64,000 bases of DNA, from the NCBI GenBank assembly GCA_000733415.1, contig KL662192.1, positions 1,035,114 through 1,099,113 on the forward strand. The letters run 5' to 3'. This document shows positions 50,991 through 60,796 of the stretch, in pieces. A program made the translations under genes and the position numbers. Each line of letters opens with the position of its first letter. The first letter of the stretch is position 1. Origin of the DNA: [Leptolyngbya] sp. JSC-1. GTDB lineage: Bacteria; Cyanobacteriota; Cyanobacteriia; Elainellales; Elainellaceae. The notes under the pieces are model-generated. The model searched no databases and was not told where the DNA came from. It saw only the letters and a program-made list of their open reading frames with translations.

Positions 50991-52178
50991 GTGAATCAAG
51001 CCAAGCAAGCCGTTTTTTTACTTGCCGCCTGTCAGGCACTCGCAATGAGTGGCAGTATTGTTTTGTTTACCACTGCTGCGCTGATCGGTTCTACATTAGC
51101 TGCAGACAAATCGCTGGCTACCTTACCGCTAGCACTGTTGCAGTTAGCCACGATGCTGACCACGATTCCCGCCGCCTTTGCTTTGAAGCAGTGGGGCCGC
51201 CAGCGTGGGTTCATCACAGGGGTGTTGATAGGAATGAGTGGTGCAGGTTTGGGCGTTTATGCCATTTTTGCAGGCAGCTTTGTTCTCTTCAGTATTGCTG
51301 CGCTACTCTATGGCATTTTCAATGGATTCGTTGGCTACTACCGCTTTGCCGCAGCAGATGTGGCAACTGAAGCGTTTCGCTCACGTGCTATTTCTTTTGT
51401 AATTGCTGGCGGCATTCTGGCGGCATTCGTTGGCCCCCAGCTCGCCACCTGGACGAAAGATTGGTTGCCTGCTACATTTGCTGGCGGATTGGTCGCGATT
51501 GCCCTGCTGCAACTAGTCACGCTACTGCTGCTCAGCTTGGTTCAGTTTCCGCCATTGTCGGAGCAAAAATACCAGGAGAGCGGGCGTAGACTGGGTGCGA
51601 TCGTGCAACAGCCTGTGTTTATCGTGGCCGTGCTGGGTAGCATGATTGGCTATGGCGTGATGGCGCTCTTGATGACGGCAACTCCGTTGGCTATGGTCGA
51701 GGTCAACCACCCTTTTCACACCGCTGCTTCGGTCATTCAATGGCATGTGTTGGGTATGTTTACCCCGTCGCTATTCACGGGCTATCTGATTGCTCGATTC
51801 GGGGTGCTGACGATTATCCTGATCGGTATTTTGCTGAATGGCCTGTGTATTGGCATCAATCTGTCCGGTATGCATGCGCTGCATTTTTTTAGTGCGCTGC
51901 TGCTGTTGGGTATTGGCTGGAATTTCATGTTTATTGGTTCCACAACGCTACTCACCGAAGCCTACACGCCATCGGAACGAGCCAAAACTCAGGCTACCCA
52001 TGACTTTTTGATGCTCAGCTTTGTGGCGTTCGCCACATTTCTATCAGGACGGCTACTAAACGACTGGGGTTGGATGGCTGTTAACTATACAGGACTGGCT
52101 CTGATTGGAATTGCGTTAGTTGCTGTGCTGTGGCTACGGCAGCGGCGATTTGCTCTCCAGCCGCATCAGATTAAGTAA
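50991..52178 (+). CDS. Major facilitator superfamily transporter
   Basis: A 395-residue permease starting with GTG. Twelve hydrophobic segments are visible, with ALKQWGRQRGFITGVLIGMS (loop 2-3 motif), a central charged loop FPPLSEQKYQESGRR and LLTEAYTPSERAKTQATHDF near helices 10-11. The nearest known pattern is the drug or metabolite efflux type (GRR/RLRG motif is poorly kept), substrate unknown. No regulator is adjacent. Confidence 0.85.
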   Translation: MNQAKQAVFLLAACQALAMSGSIVLFTTAALIGSTLAADKSLATLPLALLQLATMLTTIPAAFALKQWGRQRGFITGVLIGMSGAGLGVYAIFAGSFVLFSIAALLYGIFNGFVGYYRFAAADVATEAFRSRAISFVIAGGILAAFVGPQLATWTKDWLPATFAGGLVAIALLQLVTLLLLSLVQFPPLSEQKYQESGRRLGAIVQQPVFIVAVLGSMIGYGVMALLMTATPLAMVEVNHPFHTAASVIQWHVLGMFTPSLFTGYLIARFGVLTIILIGILLNGLCIGINLSGMHALHFFSALLLLGIGWNFMFIGSTTLLTEAYTPSERAKTQATHDFLMLSFVAFATFLSGRLLNDWGWMAVNYTGLALIGIALVAVLWLRQRRFALQPHQIK

Positions 52179-52210
52179 TTTGGTTACTAACCCGAGCGCT
52201 TTATAGTCAA

Positions 52211-52257
52211 CACCCCCACCCCTCACCCCCCACCCCTCACCCCTCACCCCTCACCCC
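52211..52257. repeat. 7-bp tandem repeat (CCCCTCA)
   Basis: About six copies, with interruptions, in the 370-nt gap between the MFS transporter and the hybrid kinase gene. No other feature was recognised in 52258-52548. Confidence 0.85.
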
Positions 52258-52548
52258 GAAACACTATTCACCATTTACTGCTCTCCTTAATAAGTAACCT
52301 GATCGAGTAACCCGTGAGTAGATTTGATTTACACATCTGCCCTCTCTCCTTTCCGATAAATTCGCTCTTTGGATAGATCTGCTTCTCTCTCCAATGACAG
52401 ATAATCGAAACGGAGATGCCTTGCAGCGTCGAATCTGCGGTGGTTTTGGTCAGGTCAGCGACTTGATTCCAAGCCATGCTTGCAGAATTATGCTGGTAAG
52501 GCGGGGGTGATCATCAGGAGGAGGACAGCGTTGGGAGTTGGGAGGAGA

Positions 52549-55392
52549 ATGATTCAGCACACCCGACTACTTTCCTACGGTGTGGCGTTGCTCAGCGTTG
52601 GTTTAGTCATAGCAATTAGCCTATTGCTGGGACCTGTGATCCGACCCACTCCTACCTCACTGTTTTTCGTGGCGGTGATGATAAGCGCCTGGTATGGCGG
52701 CTTAGGACCCGGCTTGGTGGCAACAGTGCTGTCTACATTAGCAATCAACTATTACTTTATTTCACCCTCTTATTCTCTAAGCGTTGCGACCCCTGGAAAT
52801 GTATTGCGTTTAGGGGTGTTTGTGGCAGTGGCCTTGCTGATCAGTGGGTTGAATCAAGCCCGTCGCATGGCCCTGCACCGAGAGCAGACCTTGCGAGAAG
52901 TCAGTGAAACCGCCCAACGGGATGCCCAGGCTGCAAAAGAACGCCTAGAAACGGTACTGTCCAGTATCAGCGACGGCTTCTATACGCTTGATTTCGATTG
53001 GCGTTACATCTACGTCAACGATCGTTACTGCGAAATGGCTGGCATGTCGCGGCAACAGCTACTCGGTCAAACCATTTGGGAATTGTTTCCGGATGCCGTT
53101 GGCACAGACTTTTATGTTCAGCTTCAGCGGGTCATGGTTGAGCAAATGTCTGCTCAGTTTGAATATCTCTACACCCCCTGGCAGCGTTGGTATGAGCACC
53201 GGGTTTATCCATCGCCGGATGGAGTGACAGTTTTTATTGCTGAAGTAACTGAACGCAAGCAGGCAGAAGTAGCTCTAGCAGCCCAGGAACAGCGATACCG
53301 CTACATTTTTGAGGCGGCAGGGGTTTCGATTTGGGAAGAAGATTTCTCGGCAGTCAAAGCGGCAATTGACCAACTCAAAGCGGCAGGGGTGAACGATTTT
53401 CGGCAGTACTTCACCGATCATCCCGAATTTGTGCAATGGGCTGTTGGTATGGTGCGTCTGCGAGATGTGAATCAGGCATCCCTGCAACTATTTGGTGCCC
53501 AAACTAAAGCAGAACTATTGAACTCCTTGCACCAAATATTCACTCCCGAAACCCAAACTGCGTTTGTCGAAGAACTGCTGGCCATTGCCGCCGCCGAAAC
53601 TCACTACGCCACAGAAACCATACTGCAAACTCTACAAGGGGAGCGCTTGCATGTCTGGTTTGCCATCACCTTTCCACCCTCTTCAGACCCTTACGACCAT
53701 GTGCTGGTTTCTCTGCTGGATATCAGCGAGCGTAAACAAGCCGAAGAGGCAATTCGCCTGAGTGAACAGCGCTATCGCACCCTAGCCCATGCTGTTGCCC
53801 AACTCATGTGGGTCAACGATGCCAAAGGTAACGTTGAGTTCTACAACCAGCGATGGCGAGAATATACCGGAGTGGCCGATCTGGAGTTGGGAGTCGGGTT
53901 ATGGGCAGAAATCATTCATCCAGACGATTTTGAAGCCACCCGAGAAGTGAGAACAAAAGCCATTCAAACTGGCGAAGCTTACGAAGTCGAATGCCGCCTC
54001 AAACGGGCAGACCAAGTCTATCGCTGGCATCTGACCCGGGTAGTGCCCCTGAAAGATGAGCAAGGGCAAATCCTGTATTGGTTTGGCACTGCAACGGATA
54101 TTGATGATCGCAAGCAAGCTGAAGCCGAGCGAGAACGGCTTTTAGCCCGTGAACAGGCCGCCCGCGAAGCCGCCGAGGCCGCCAACCGAATCAAAGATGA
54201 ATTTTTAGCCGTTGTATCCCATGAGCTGCGTTCACCCCTCAACCCGATTCTCGGTTGGGCTAAGCTGCTGCGAAGTCGCCAATTAGATGAACAGAAGACG
54301 GAACGGGCGTTGGAAGTAATCGAGCGCAATGCTCAGATGCAAGCTCAACTGATCAACGATTTACTGGATGTATCCCGTATTCTGCGCGGTAAATTGAGCT
54401 TGGATACCCAGCCTGTCGATCTGGTTGCCACCATTCAAGCAGCCATGGAGACCGTGCGTCTGGCGGCTGAAGCAAAGCAGATACAGATTTATACCCAACT
54501 TGATCCAGAAACGGGATATGTTGCAGGAGACGCCGGACGATTACAGCAAGTCATTTGGAATCTCTTAACTAATGCAGTCAAGTTTACACCTGAGGGAGGA
54601 CGGGTGGAAGTATGGCTGGAGCGAGATGGAGATAGGGGAGATAGGGGAGCAGAGTCTTCCCCATCTTCCTCACCTTCCCCATCTTCCTCACCTTCCCCAT
54701 CTTCCTCACCTTCCCCCCCTCACGCCCGCATCACCGTCACCGACACCGGTAAGGGTATTCCTGCTGATTTTCTGCCCTATGTGTTTGAACAATTCCGCCA
54801 AGAGAGTTCCTCGACAACTCGACGCTTTGGTGGACTGGGGTTAGGGTTGGCGATTGTCCGCTACTTGGTAGAACTGCATGGTGGTACGGTGCAAGCCGAC
54901 AGTCTGGGTGAAGGGCAGGGAGCCACCTTTACCGTCAAATTACCGTTAATGCTCCATCAACCGACAACGAAGTCAGACACAAAACCCTTTGAATCCTCTC
55001 TAAATTTGCAGGGTACTCGCATTCTGGTCGTTGATGATGATGACAATACCCGTGAGTTTCTCGCCTTCCTGCTCGAGTTACATGGGGCAAATGTGATTGC
55101 TGCTGCAACGGCAGATGAAGTAATCACTACACTCACGCAGTTCAAACCAGAAGTGTTGTTGAGCGATATTGGCATGCCCGATGTAGATGGTTACATGCTG
55201 ATGCGGCAAATCAGGTGCTTATCGCCAGAGCAAGGAGGAACGATTCCTGCGATCGCCCTGACGGCCTATGCGGGAGAAATTGACTACCGGCAGGCCATGG
55301 CAGCTGGATTTCAACGCCACATTGCCAAACCGATTGAACCAGAGGTATTAATTCGAGCAATCGCAGAACTGCGGACGCATCACAATGGCTGA
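52549..55392 (+). CDS. Hybrid histidine kinase with DUF4118, PAS and receiver domains
   Basis: About 947 residues from ATG 52549, which has GGAGGAG (52541-52547) just upstream; the frame is open to 52480. Order: three hydrophobic segments of a KdpD-like DUF4118 region (residues ~5-100), a coiled coil, three PAS domains (~125-240, ~245-390, ~395-520), HisKA with His558 (VVSHELRSPLNPIL), an ATPase domain (NLLTNAVKFTPEGGR, DTGKGI, GLGLGLAI) and a C-terminal receiver with Asp873 (LLSDIGMPDVDG). A Ser-Pro-rich stretch from an 18-bp repeat lies inside the ATPase domain. No linked response-regulator gene. Confidence 0.88.
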   Translation: MIQHTRLLSYGVALLSVGLVIAISLLLGPVIRPTPTSLFFVAVMISAWYGGLGPGLVATVLSTLAINYYFISPSYSLSVATPGNVLRLGVFVAVALLISGLNQARRMALHREQTLREVSETAQRDAQAAKERLETVLSSISDGFYTLDFDWRYIYVNDRYCEMAGMSRQQLLGQTIWELFPDAVGTDFYVQLQRVMVEQMSAQFEYLYTPWQRWYEHRVYPSPDGVTVFIAEVTERKQAEVALAAQEQRYRYIFEAAGVSIWEEDFSAVKAAIDQLKAAGVNDFRQYFTDHPEFVQWAVGMVRLRDVNQASLQLFGAQTKAELLNSLHQIFTPETQTAFVEELLAIAAAETHYATETILQTLQGERLHVWFAITFPPSSDPYDHVLVSLLDISERKQAEEAIRLSEQRYRTLAHAVAQLMWVNDAKGNVEFYNQRWREYTGVADLELGVGLWAEIIHPDDFEATREVRTKAIQTGEAYEVECRLKRADQVYRWHLTRVVPLKDEQGQILYWFGTATDIDDRKQAEAERERLLAREQAAREAAEAANRIKDEFLAVVSHELRSPLNPILGWAKLLRSRQLDEQKTERALEVIERNAQMQAQLINDLLDVSRILRGKLSLDTQPVDLVATIQAAMETVRLAAEAKQIQIYTQLDPETGYVAGDAGRLQQVIWNLLTNAVKFTPEGGRVEVWLERDGDRGDRGAESSPSSSPSPSSSPSPSSSPSPPHARITVTDTGKGIPADFLPYVFEQFRQESSSTTRRFGGLGLGLAIVRYLVELHGGTVQADSLGEGQGATFTVKLPLMLHQPTTKSDTKPFESSLNLQGTRILVVDDDDNTREFLAFLLELHGANVIAAATADEVITTLTQFKPEVLLSDIGMPDVDGYMLMRQIRCLSPEQGGTIPAIALTAYAGEIDYRQAMAAGFQRHIAKPIEPEVLIRAIAELRTHHNG
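54655..54716. repeat. 18-bp in-frame tandem repeat in the kinase ATPase domain
   Basis: About three and a half copies of CTTCCCCATCTTCCTCAC encode alternating SPS/SSPSPS. They interrupt the ATPase domain between its N box (ALxNAVKFTPEGG) and G1 box (DTGKGI). The same repeat style is seen elsewhere in the window, but here the unit length keeps the frame. Confidence 0.88.
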
Positions 55393-55464
55393 ACCAACCA
55401 CTGAAGGCAACACTAGTAATCGGCTGCTCGCATATATCCACTAGGAACCAGAATTTATTACTGC

Positions 55465-56559
55465 TTAGTCAAAAACCTGGATCGCTCCAGCGGCGAGTAG
55501 AGTAGCGGCATTGGTATTCTCAATTACGGCAACCAGGTTATTGACAAAGAGTACATGATCATTAACGATGGTATACCGATTTTGAATGATGAATGTGTCA
55601 TTGGCAATTCCATCTCCATTGAAGTCTCCCTGCTCGATGATGTAAGACTCAGAAAGCGAGAGGGGCAGCAACCCTACTCTGTCACCCTCGGCTAGATTGA
55701 AATCCTTCACAATCGCATAGGCTTGATCTCGGCTGGAACTGGGGTCGTTGATGCCTGCAAAATAATTAGATTCTATCCGGAACACATCGGCCCCTACTCC
55801 ACCGTAGAGTTCGTCTTTCTCAGGCACAGAAGAATTGAAGGGAAAAGGATGAGTTCCGATAATATCATTGCCCTCACCTCCGGACAGAAAGTCATTACCT
55901 CGGCCACCGGTTATCCAATCATTGCCCGCATCTCCGAAGATGAAATCATTACCATCTTCCCCGTTTAAAATGTCTCTGTCAGCCTGTCCATAAACCTCAT
56001 CGCTGCCGCTGCCCGCATCAACTGAATCGAATCCATCTCCTCCCAAGATGATATCGTCGCCACCGCCACTGGCGATTCCGTCATCCCCGCTACCGCCAGC
56101 GATCTGATCCTTTCCGGCATAGGCTGTAATCCGATCGCTGCCTGCACCACCGTCAATGATGTTGTTGCCGCTGCCCGCATCGATGGTGTCGAATCCATTT
56201 CCACCAAAGATCGTATCGTTACCGCCACCGCTAGCGATTCCATCATCTCCATCGCCTCCTATAATGGTGTCGTTACCGCCATAGGTTGTGATCCGGTCGT
56301 TGCCTGCGCCGGCATCAATTGTATTATTACCCCCAAAATCGGTGATAATATCATCTCCTGCTCCACCGTTGATAATGTCATTGCCGCTTCCTGTGGCGTT
56401 ACTACCCATCGTAATCCGGTCGTTGCCTGCACCAGCATTGATGGTGTTACTGCCACCCGGATCGGTAACAATATCGTCTCCTGCGTCTGCAAAGATGATA
56501 TCGTCGAATAAACTTCCTTTCAGACTATCATCAGCAGGCGTACCAATGATTGTTGCCAT
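55465..56559 (-). CDS. RTX-type calcium-binding secreted protein
   Basis: A 364-residue protein made almost wholly of glycine-rich nonapeptide repeats (GGxGxDxxx), for example GGAGDDIIT, GGDGDDGIA and GGGNDTIFG, binding Ca2+ in a parallel beta roll. There is no N-terminal signal (MATIIGTPADDSLKG), as expected for type I secretion; the C-terminal ~130 residues have the non-repeat end typical of these exporters' substrates. No catalytic domain is seen. Several adhesion or S-layer-like roles are possible. No secretion genes are adjacent. Confidence 0.85.
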   Translation of the reverse strand: MATIIGTPADDSLKGSLFDDIIFADAGDDIVTDPGGSNTINAGAGNDRITMGSNATGSGNDIINGGAGDDIITDFGGNNTIDAGAGNDRITTYGGNDTIIGGDGDDGIASGGGNDTIFGGNGFDTIDAGSGNNIIDGGAGSDRITAYAGKDQIAGGSGDDGIASGGGDDIILGGDGFDSVDAGSGSDEVYGQADRDILNGEDGNDFIFGDAGNDWITGGRGNDFLSGGEGNDIIGTHPFPFNSSVPEKDELYGGVGADVFRIESNYFAGINDPSSSRDQAYAIVKDFNLAEGDRVGLLPLSLSESYIIEQGDFNGDGIANDTFIIQNRYTIVNDHVLFVNNLVAVIENTNAATLLAAGAIQVFD

Positions 56560-56846
56560 AATATTTTCTCCTTGATTATTTCTTGCAATCTAAATTCATT
56601 CGTTTTTGTGTTACTTTTGCCAAGCAACACTGTGCCTGACAAGAGAGTCAAGATCTTCGTTAATCGCAATAGCAACAGTGGGGAATGCTGTAGGTTAATC
56701 GCAAGGTCAATCGCGCCCCCACTCCGAACGTTGATGAGTGCTAGTTCACCATCCGATGCTGATGTTGAATGCTCCGGAAAAATTTAGGGCGGCAATCTTA
56801 GCATGTTTATATGCGTTTGTGTGAGAACCTGTTTGAAAAATCGAAC

Positions 56847-56980
56847 TACAGCCTTTTTCAGGCTAGTGAAGTACGAAAAACGGGGTGCAGGGGCAGTGCC
56901 TCCCTGACGACAAGTTTAGTCTGTGAAGGCGCGGCTTTGAGCCACCAGCGACTAGAGTTTCGTTGGTCAACTAGGGACTC
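56847..56980. repeat. Composite of truncated family B and family A repeats
   Basis: The left part (56847-56900, TACAGCCTTTTTCAGGCTAG...) is one end of the TA-MITE; it is joined directly to a family A stretch (about 56912-56980, GACAAGTTTAGTCTGTGAAG... GAGTTTCG). One element probably inserted into or recombined with the other. It lies in the 612-nt gap before the GDSL gene; the rest of that gap has no gene. Confidence 0.75.
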
Positions 56981-57171
56981 TCCTCAACTTGTGGTTTGAG
57001 TAGGCATTGCAGATCGCGGGCATTTCAGAAAGGTAAAACCCCAGTTGCCAGCCTGGTTCTAGCCCCACAAACCCACCTCAGATTCGCTATGGTGAGGGAG
57101 TGCCAAAGGTTCTAGAGCAAAGCTCAGTAACATTTTACTGGGTAATTTAGTTCTGACTTGATTGAAAAACA

Positions 57172-58044
57172 ATGAGAAAAACCATTGTTGCGCTTGTTCT
57201 TGTAGTTGTGGGTTTTATGACAGCACTCATCTTGTCAACTCAACGGATTGAACCGATCACCGAACTGGTTGTCTTTGGTGACAGCCTTTCTGATACTGGA
57301 ACTGTGTTTCGCGCAACAGGCGGAGCCTATCCCCCTGATCCGCCGTATTTTCAAGGACGCTATTCTAATGGTCGCGTTTGGGTGGAATATCTGGCTGAGC
57401 AGCTTGGTCTCGCGGCTAGTCAAATCCGCAATTTTGCTTGTGGTGGAGCAACGAGTGGCAACTATTCTAATGGTGGCCTCGTGCCCGGATTAGTCAGGCA
57501 GGTAAACTCGTTTACTCAGACCCGTTCCCAGCTCCAGTCCAGCAGTCTGTATGTGCTATGGGCGGGCGCTAATGATTATTTGCAGGGAGCCGACGATACT
57601 ACCGCTCCGGTGAAGAATATCATGGATGCGATCGATTCCTTGTCGGCTGCAGGGGCGAAGCGAGTTCTGGTTGCCAACTTGCCTAACTTGGGCCAATTGC
57701 CAGCTACGCGCAACAACGCGAATTCTGCAAGTCTCACAGCCCTGACGCAGACTCATAACCAGAAATTGCGGCAATCGCTCAAGGCCCTGAGTCAACAACA
57801 GCCTGAGCTTGAAATTGCTGTTCTGGATGCCAATGCGCTTTATCAATCGGCCATCACCAATCCAGCAAAATTTGCCTTCACGAATGTAACGAGTGCCTGT
57901 ATGAATGGCTCTGGACCTTGTGAAACCCCCGATCAGTTCTTGTTTTGGGATGGAATTCACCCTACTACGGCAGCTCACCAGATTTTAGGGAAGCACGCCT
58001 TTGCCGCAATTGAGACGCATCTGTCCTCCAATGCTCGCAGATGA
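57172..58044 (+). CDS. GDSL/SGNH-family esterase, membrane-anchored or secreted
   Basis: A 290-residue hydrolase. The N-terminus (IVALVLVVVGFMTALILSTQ) is a signal anchor or signal peptide. The SGNH blocks are complete: FGDSLSDTG (Ser38), GGATSGN, WAGANDYL (Asn) and DGIHPTT (Asp260/His263). This type (plant-like GDSL lipase) hydrolyses esters or lipids outside the cytoplasm. It is read on the plus strand and is followed, convergently, by a molybdopterin oxidoreductase gene. No linked lipid gene. Confidence 0.88.
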   Translation: MRKTIVALVLVVVGFMTALILSTQRIEPITELVVFGDSLSDTGTVFRATGGAYPPDPPYFQGRYSNGRVWVEYLAEQLGLAASQIRNFACGGATSGNYSNGGLVPGLVRQVNSFTQTRSQLQSSSLYVLWAGANDYLQGADDTTAPVKNIMDAIDSLSAAGAKRVLVANLPNLGQLPATRNNANSASLTALTQTHNQKLRQSLKALSQQQPELEIAVLDANALYQSAITNPAKFAFTNVTSACMNGSGPCETPDQFLFWDGIHPTTAAHQILGKHAFAAIETHLSSNARR

Positions 58045-58180
58045 TTTGCTCCAATTGCTGGAATGCTGGCCGATATCTTCGTTACTATCCTAGTGAAATT
58101 ACCGTAACGGCGCTGCTGGCGGCACCTCTGCGACTGGTGCTGAAGCTTCTGGGTGGCCTTTGCCTTTGTCATCCCCCAAC

Positions 58181-60334
58181 TCAGGCTGCCGTAACCTCAA
58201 CTAAGGCATCTCCTACAGCGGCAGTATGACCCATATCGGTGAATGTGGCGGCAGTGGCAGCATTGATCGTGCCGGCACAGCTCAGTTTCCGCCAGTAGCC
58301 CAGCGGTGCAACCACAACTCCAGGATGGGTCATATCGTTGATCATGGCTGGGACTTGAAACGCACCCCGGTCATTAAATACCTTTACCATTTGTCCGTCG
58401 GCGATACCGCGCTTGGCTGCATCGTCTGGATGGATAATCACATGGGGTTCTCCTTGCAGCTTGGCATGTTTGGGTAGATTGGCGAAGCAGGAATTGATGA
58501 ACTGATGTGGTTTAGCCGAGAGTAGATTGAGGGGATAGCGCTGGGCGAGGTCAGGATTGCTAACGGGCGATTCCCGCTGGGGTGTATAGTTGGGCAGTGG
58601 ATCAATCGCGACTCCAGGTTCATAGCTCTCATAACCTTGGCGAAAGGCCGGTAGGACAAAGTTACTGTCCACCTTCATTGAGGAGACAAACTCACATTTG
58701 CCAGAGGGTGTGGGAAAATTGCCTTCGGCATGGGGTACCGGATCGATCTGGAGCTTGGCATAGCCTTGGGCTTTCAGCAGGTCCATATCAATTCCCTGCA
58801 TCACGGGAGCCGACCAATCCAGCACTTCTAGCGCCAACTGCTGATCGCTGAGTTGAAAGCACTCATCGTCAAACCCCATGCGGGCAGCCAGACGCCGGAA
58901 CAGTTCTGTATTGGGAATCGCTTCCCCCAGCGGCTCGATGGCAGGTTTGTTGAGCGTTACATAGGTATGGCCCCAGGAGAACATCAAATCGAGATTTTCA
59001 ACTTGAGTAGTGGCGGGCAGCACAATATCGGCATAGTCTGCCGTGTCGGTCATAAACTGTTCACTGACAACCACAAACAGATCGTCTCGCGCTAAGCCGG
59101 CTACAATCTTCTCTTGCTCGGCGGCTTGGGTGACAGGGTTGCAGTTATAGACAAACAGCGCCTTGATGGGCGGGTCCAGCGGCATTTCACCTGTCAACGC
59201 CCGTCCCAACTGCCACTGATTCACCACTCGAGTGTTGGGCCGAATGAAGTGGGGTCGATGCACCACATCCCAGCGAATCGGGAACGGCCACATGGGAGCC
59301 TGCAACATTCCCCCGCCCAGATGCCGCCATGCCCCCACGAGGGCTGGTAGGCAGCAGATCGCCCGCACCCCCTGGCCGCCGCCAGCCTGCTTTTCCAGGG
59401 CGACACCGATCCGAATCACTGAGGGTTGGGTGGTGGCATACTCACGGGCCAATGTCACAATATCTTCAACAGGAATGCCGGTAATTTCAGCCACTGTTTC
59501 TGGTGAGTAGTCCTGTACCCGCTCCTTCAGGGCTTCGATGCCAACTGTGTAGTTTTCTACATAATCCCAATCCACCAGGTTTTCGTTGATGATCACATGC
59601 ATCAGTCCTAGAGCTAAAGCACCATCGGTTCCAGGGCGAATCGAGATATGCCAATCTGACTGGCTGGCTGTTCGCGTCCGGACTGGATCAATCGAGACGA
59701 GCTTGGCTCCATTTTGACGAGCTTCGCGGATGAATGACCAGAGATGCACATTGGTGCTAAGGGCATTGCAGCCCCAAAGAATGATGTATTTGGAGTGTTT
59801 GAAGGTATCGGGGTCGGTGCCGTGGGTAGGGCCGTAGGTCATCAGGTAGGCGGTGCTGGTGCAGGAAATGCAAAAAGTCCGCTCGCTAATCGTAGCTCCA
59901 AGCCGATTGAAAAAAGCATCTCCTACCGTTAGCCCATTCAGTAAGCCTTCGTGGCCTAAATAGCTACAGGGCATAATGGCCTCAGCCCCATACTGGTTGA
60001 TGGTTTGCTGAAAGTGGTCGCGAATTTGATCGAGGGCGACATCCCAACTGATTCGTTCAAATTGGCCGCTCCCCTTTGGACCAACTCGCCGCATTGGATA
60101 CAGAATCCGGTCAGGACTGTAGACGCGATCTAAATAGTCACTCACCTTGCCACATAGCGTGCCACGGGTGAAAGGATGGTCCGGATTGCCTTCTACCTTA
60201 ACTGCACGGCCATTTTTAACCGTTACCAGCATGGCGCAGGTATCAGGACAATCATGCGGGCAAGCACCATGGACAATCTCTTGTTCATCAGCGTTTTGTT
60301 CATCAACGTTTTGTTCATCAACTGTGCTGACCAT
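58181..60334 (-). CDS. Molybdopterin-dependent oxidoreductase
   Basis: A 717-residue enzyme of the DMSO-reductase/formate-dehydrogenase superfamily. The 4Fe-4S cluster motif is Cys25-x3-Cys29-x3-Cys33-x27-Cys61 (ACPHDCPDTC and GTLCGKV). Conserved cofactor-binding blocks include YIILWGCNAL, SIDPVRT, VVVSEQFMTDTADYADIVLP and the C-terminal molybdopterin-binding domain (LISAKPHQF-type, IADGQMVKVFNDRG). There is no Tat signal, so it is cytoplasmic. The N-terminal DEQN repeats come from a 15-bp tandem repeat. Start ATG 60334 has AGGAAT upstream. Substrate unknown; it is not a nitrate reductase of the NarB type by neighbourhood. Confidence 0.85.
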   Translation of the reverse strand: MVSTVDEQNVDEQNADEQEIVHGACPHDCPDTCAMLVTVKNGRAVKVEGNPDHPFTRGTLCGKVSDYLDRVYSPDRILYPMRRVGPKGSGQFERISWDVALDQIRDHFQQTINQYGAEAIMPCSYLGHEGLLNGLTVGDAFFNRLGATISERTFCISCTSTAYLMTYGPTHGTDPDTFKHSKYIILWGCNALSTNVHLWSFIREARQNGAKLVSIDPVRTRTASQSDWHISIRPGTDGALALGLMHVIINENLVDWDYVENYTVGIEALKERVQDYSPETVAEITGIPVEDIVTLAREYATTQPSVIRIGVALEKQAGGGQGVRAICCLPALVGAWRHLGGGMLQAPMWPFPIRWDVVHRPHFIRPNTRVVNQWQLGRALTGEMPLDPPIKALFVYNCNPVTQAAEQEKIVAGLARDDLFVVVSEQFMTDTADYADIVLPATTQVENLDLMFSWGHTYVTLNKPAIEPLGEAIPNTELFRRLAARMGFDDECFQLSDQQLALEVLDWSAPVMQGIDMDLLKAQGYAKLQIDPVPHAEGNFPTPSGKCEFVSSMKVDSNFVLPAFRQGYESYEPGVAIDPLPNYTPQRESPVSNPDLAQRYPLNLLSAKPHQFINSCFANLPKHAKLQGEPHVIIHPDDAAKRGIADGQMVKVFNDRGAFQVPAMINDMTHPGVVVAPLGYWRKLSCAGTINAATAATFTDMGHTAAVGDALVEVTAA

Positions 60335-60461
60335 ATTCCTAATTCCGCCTGCTCAGCTTTAGATTTGCTTAACTAGCCATGAAATCAGTTGCTGAGGCGC
60401 AAAACAGTAATTCAGCATACCGTTGAGTTCTAATCCCATCAGTTCTTGACAGAACGTTTCT

Positions 60462-60504
60462 CACCCCCCACCCCCCACTCCCCACCCCCCACTCCCCACC
60501 CCCA
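60462..60504. repeat. C-rich short tandem tract
   Basis: Imperfect repeats of CACCCCCC and CACTCCC in the 462-nt gap between the molybdopterin oxidoreductase gene and psbA. Confidence 0.8.
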
Positions 60505-60582
60505 ACTTTGTTGCAAGCCTTCATAAGTTCTTCATATTTTTTCATTAGACTTCACTCATACCTTGAAACAAGGTTCAACAGG

Positions 60583-60727
60583 TCTGAACTCAAGTTTGAA
60601 CACCCGCTAGCGCAGTTTAGGAGGCATCTGCAACGTTTCTGTTGGAAGCACTATCGCCTGCTCAGATAGTCAAACTTAACGGAGGTTTACCTTTCTCTCA
60701 TCCAACAGACCGGCATTCTGAACTCAA
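60583..60727 (+). promoter_or_regulatory. Repeated motif upstream of the far-red psbA gene
   Basis: TCTGAACTCAA occurs at 60583-60593 and again at 60717-60727, about 214 and 80 nt before the psbA ATG. A related block, CTTGAACTCAGAAC, lies in front of apcB2 at about 62531. Inverted fragments (TTGAAACAAGGTTCAA at 60563-60578) are close by. These could be regulator-binding sites, but no known consensus for far-red regulators was recalled to compare. Confidence 0.25.
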
Positions 60728-60796
60728 ATGAATTTAAAACAGGTTCGGAAATGCTGGCGTTAGCAGCTTGATTTTTATCATCGTTCAAGGTGGATT

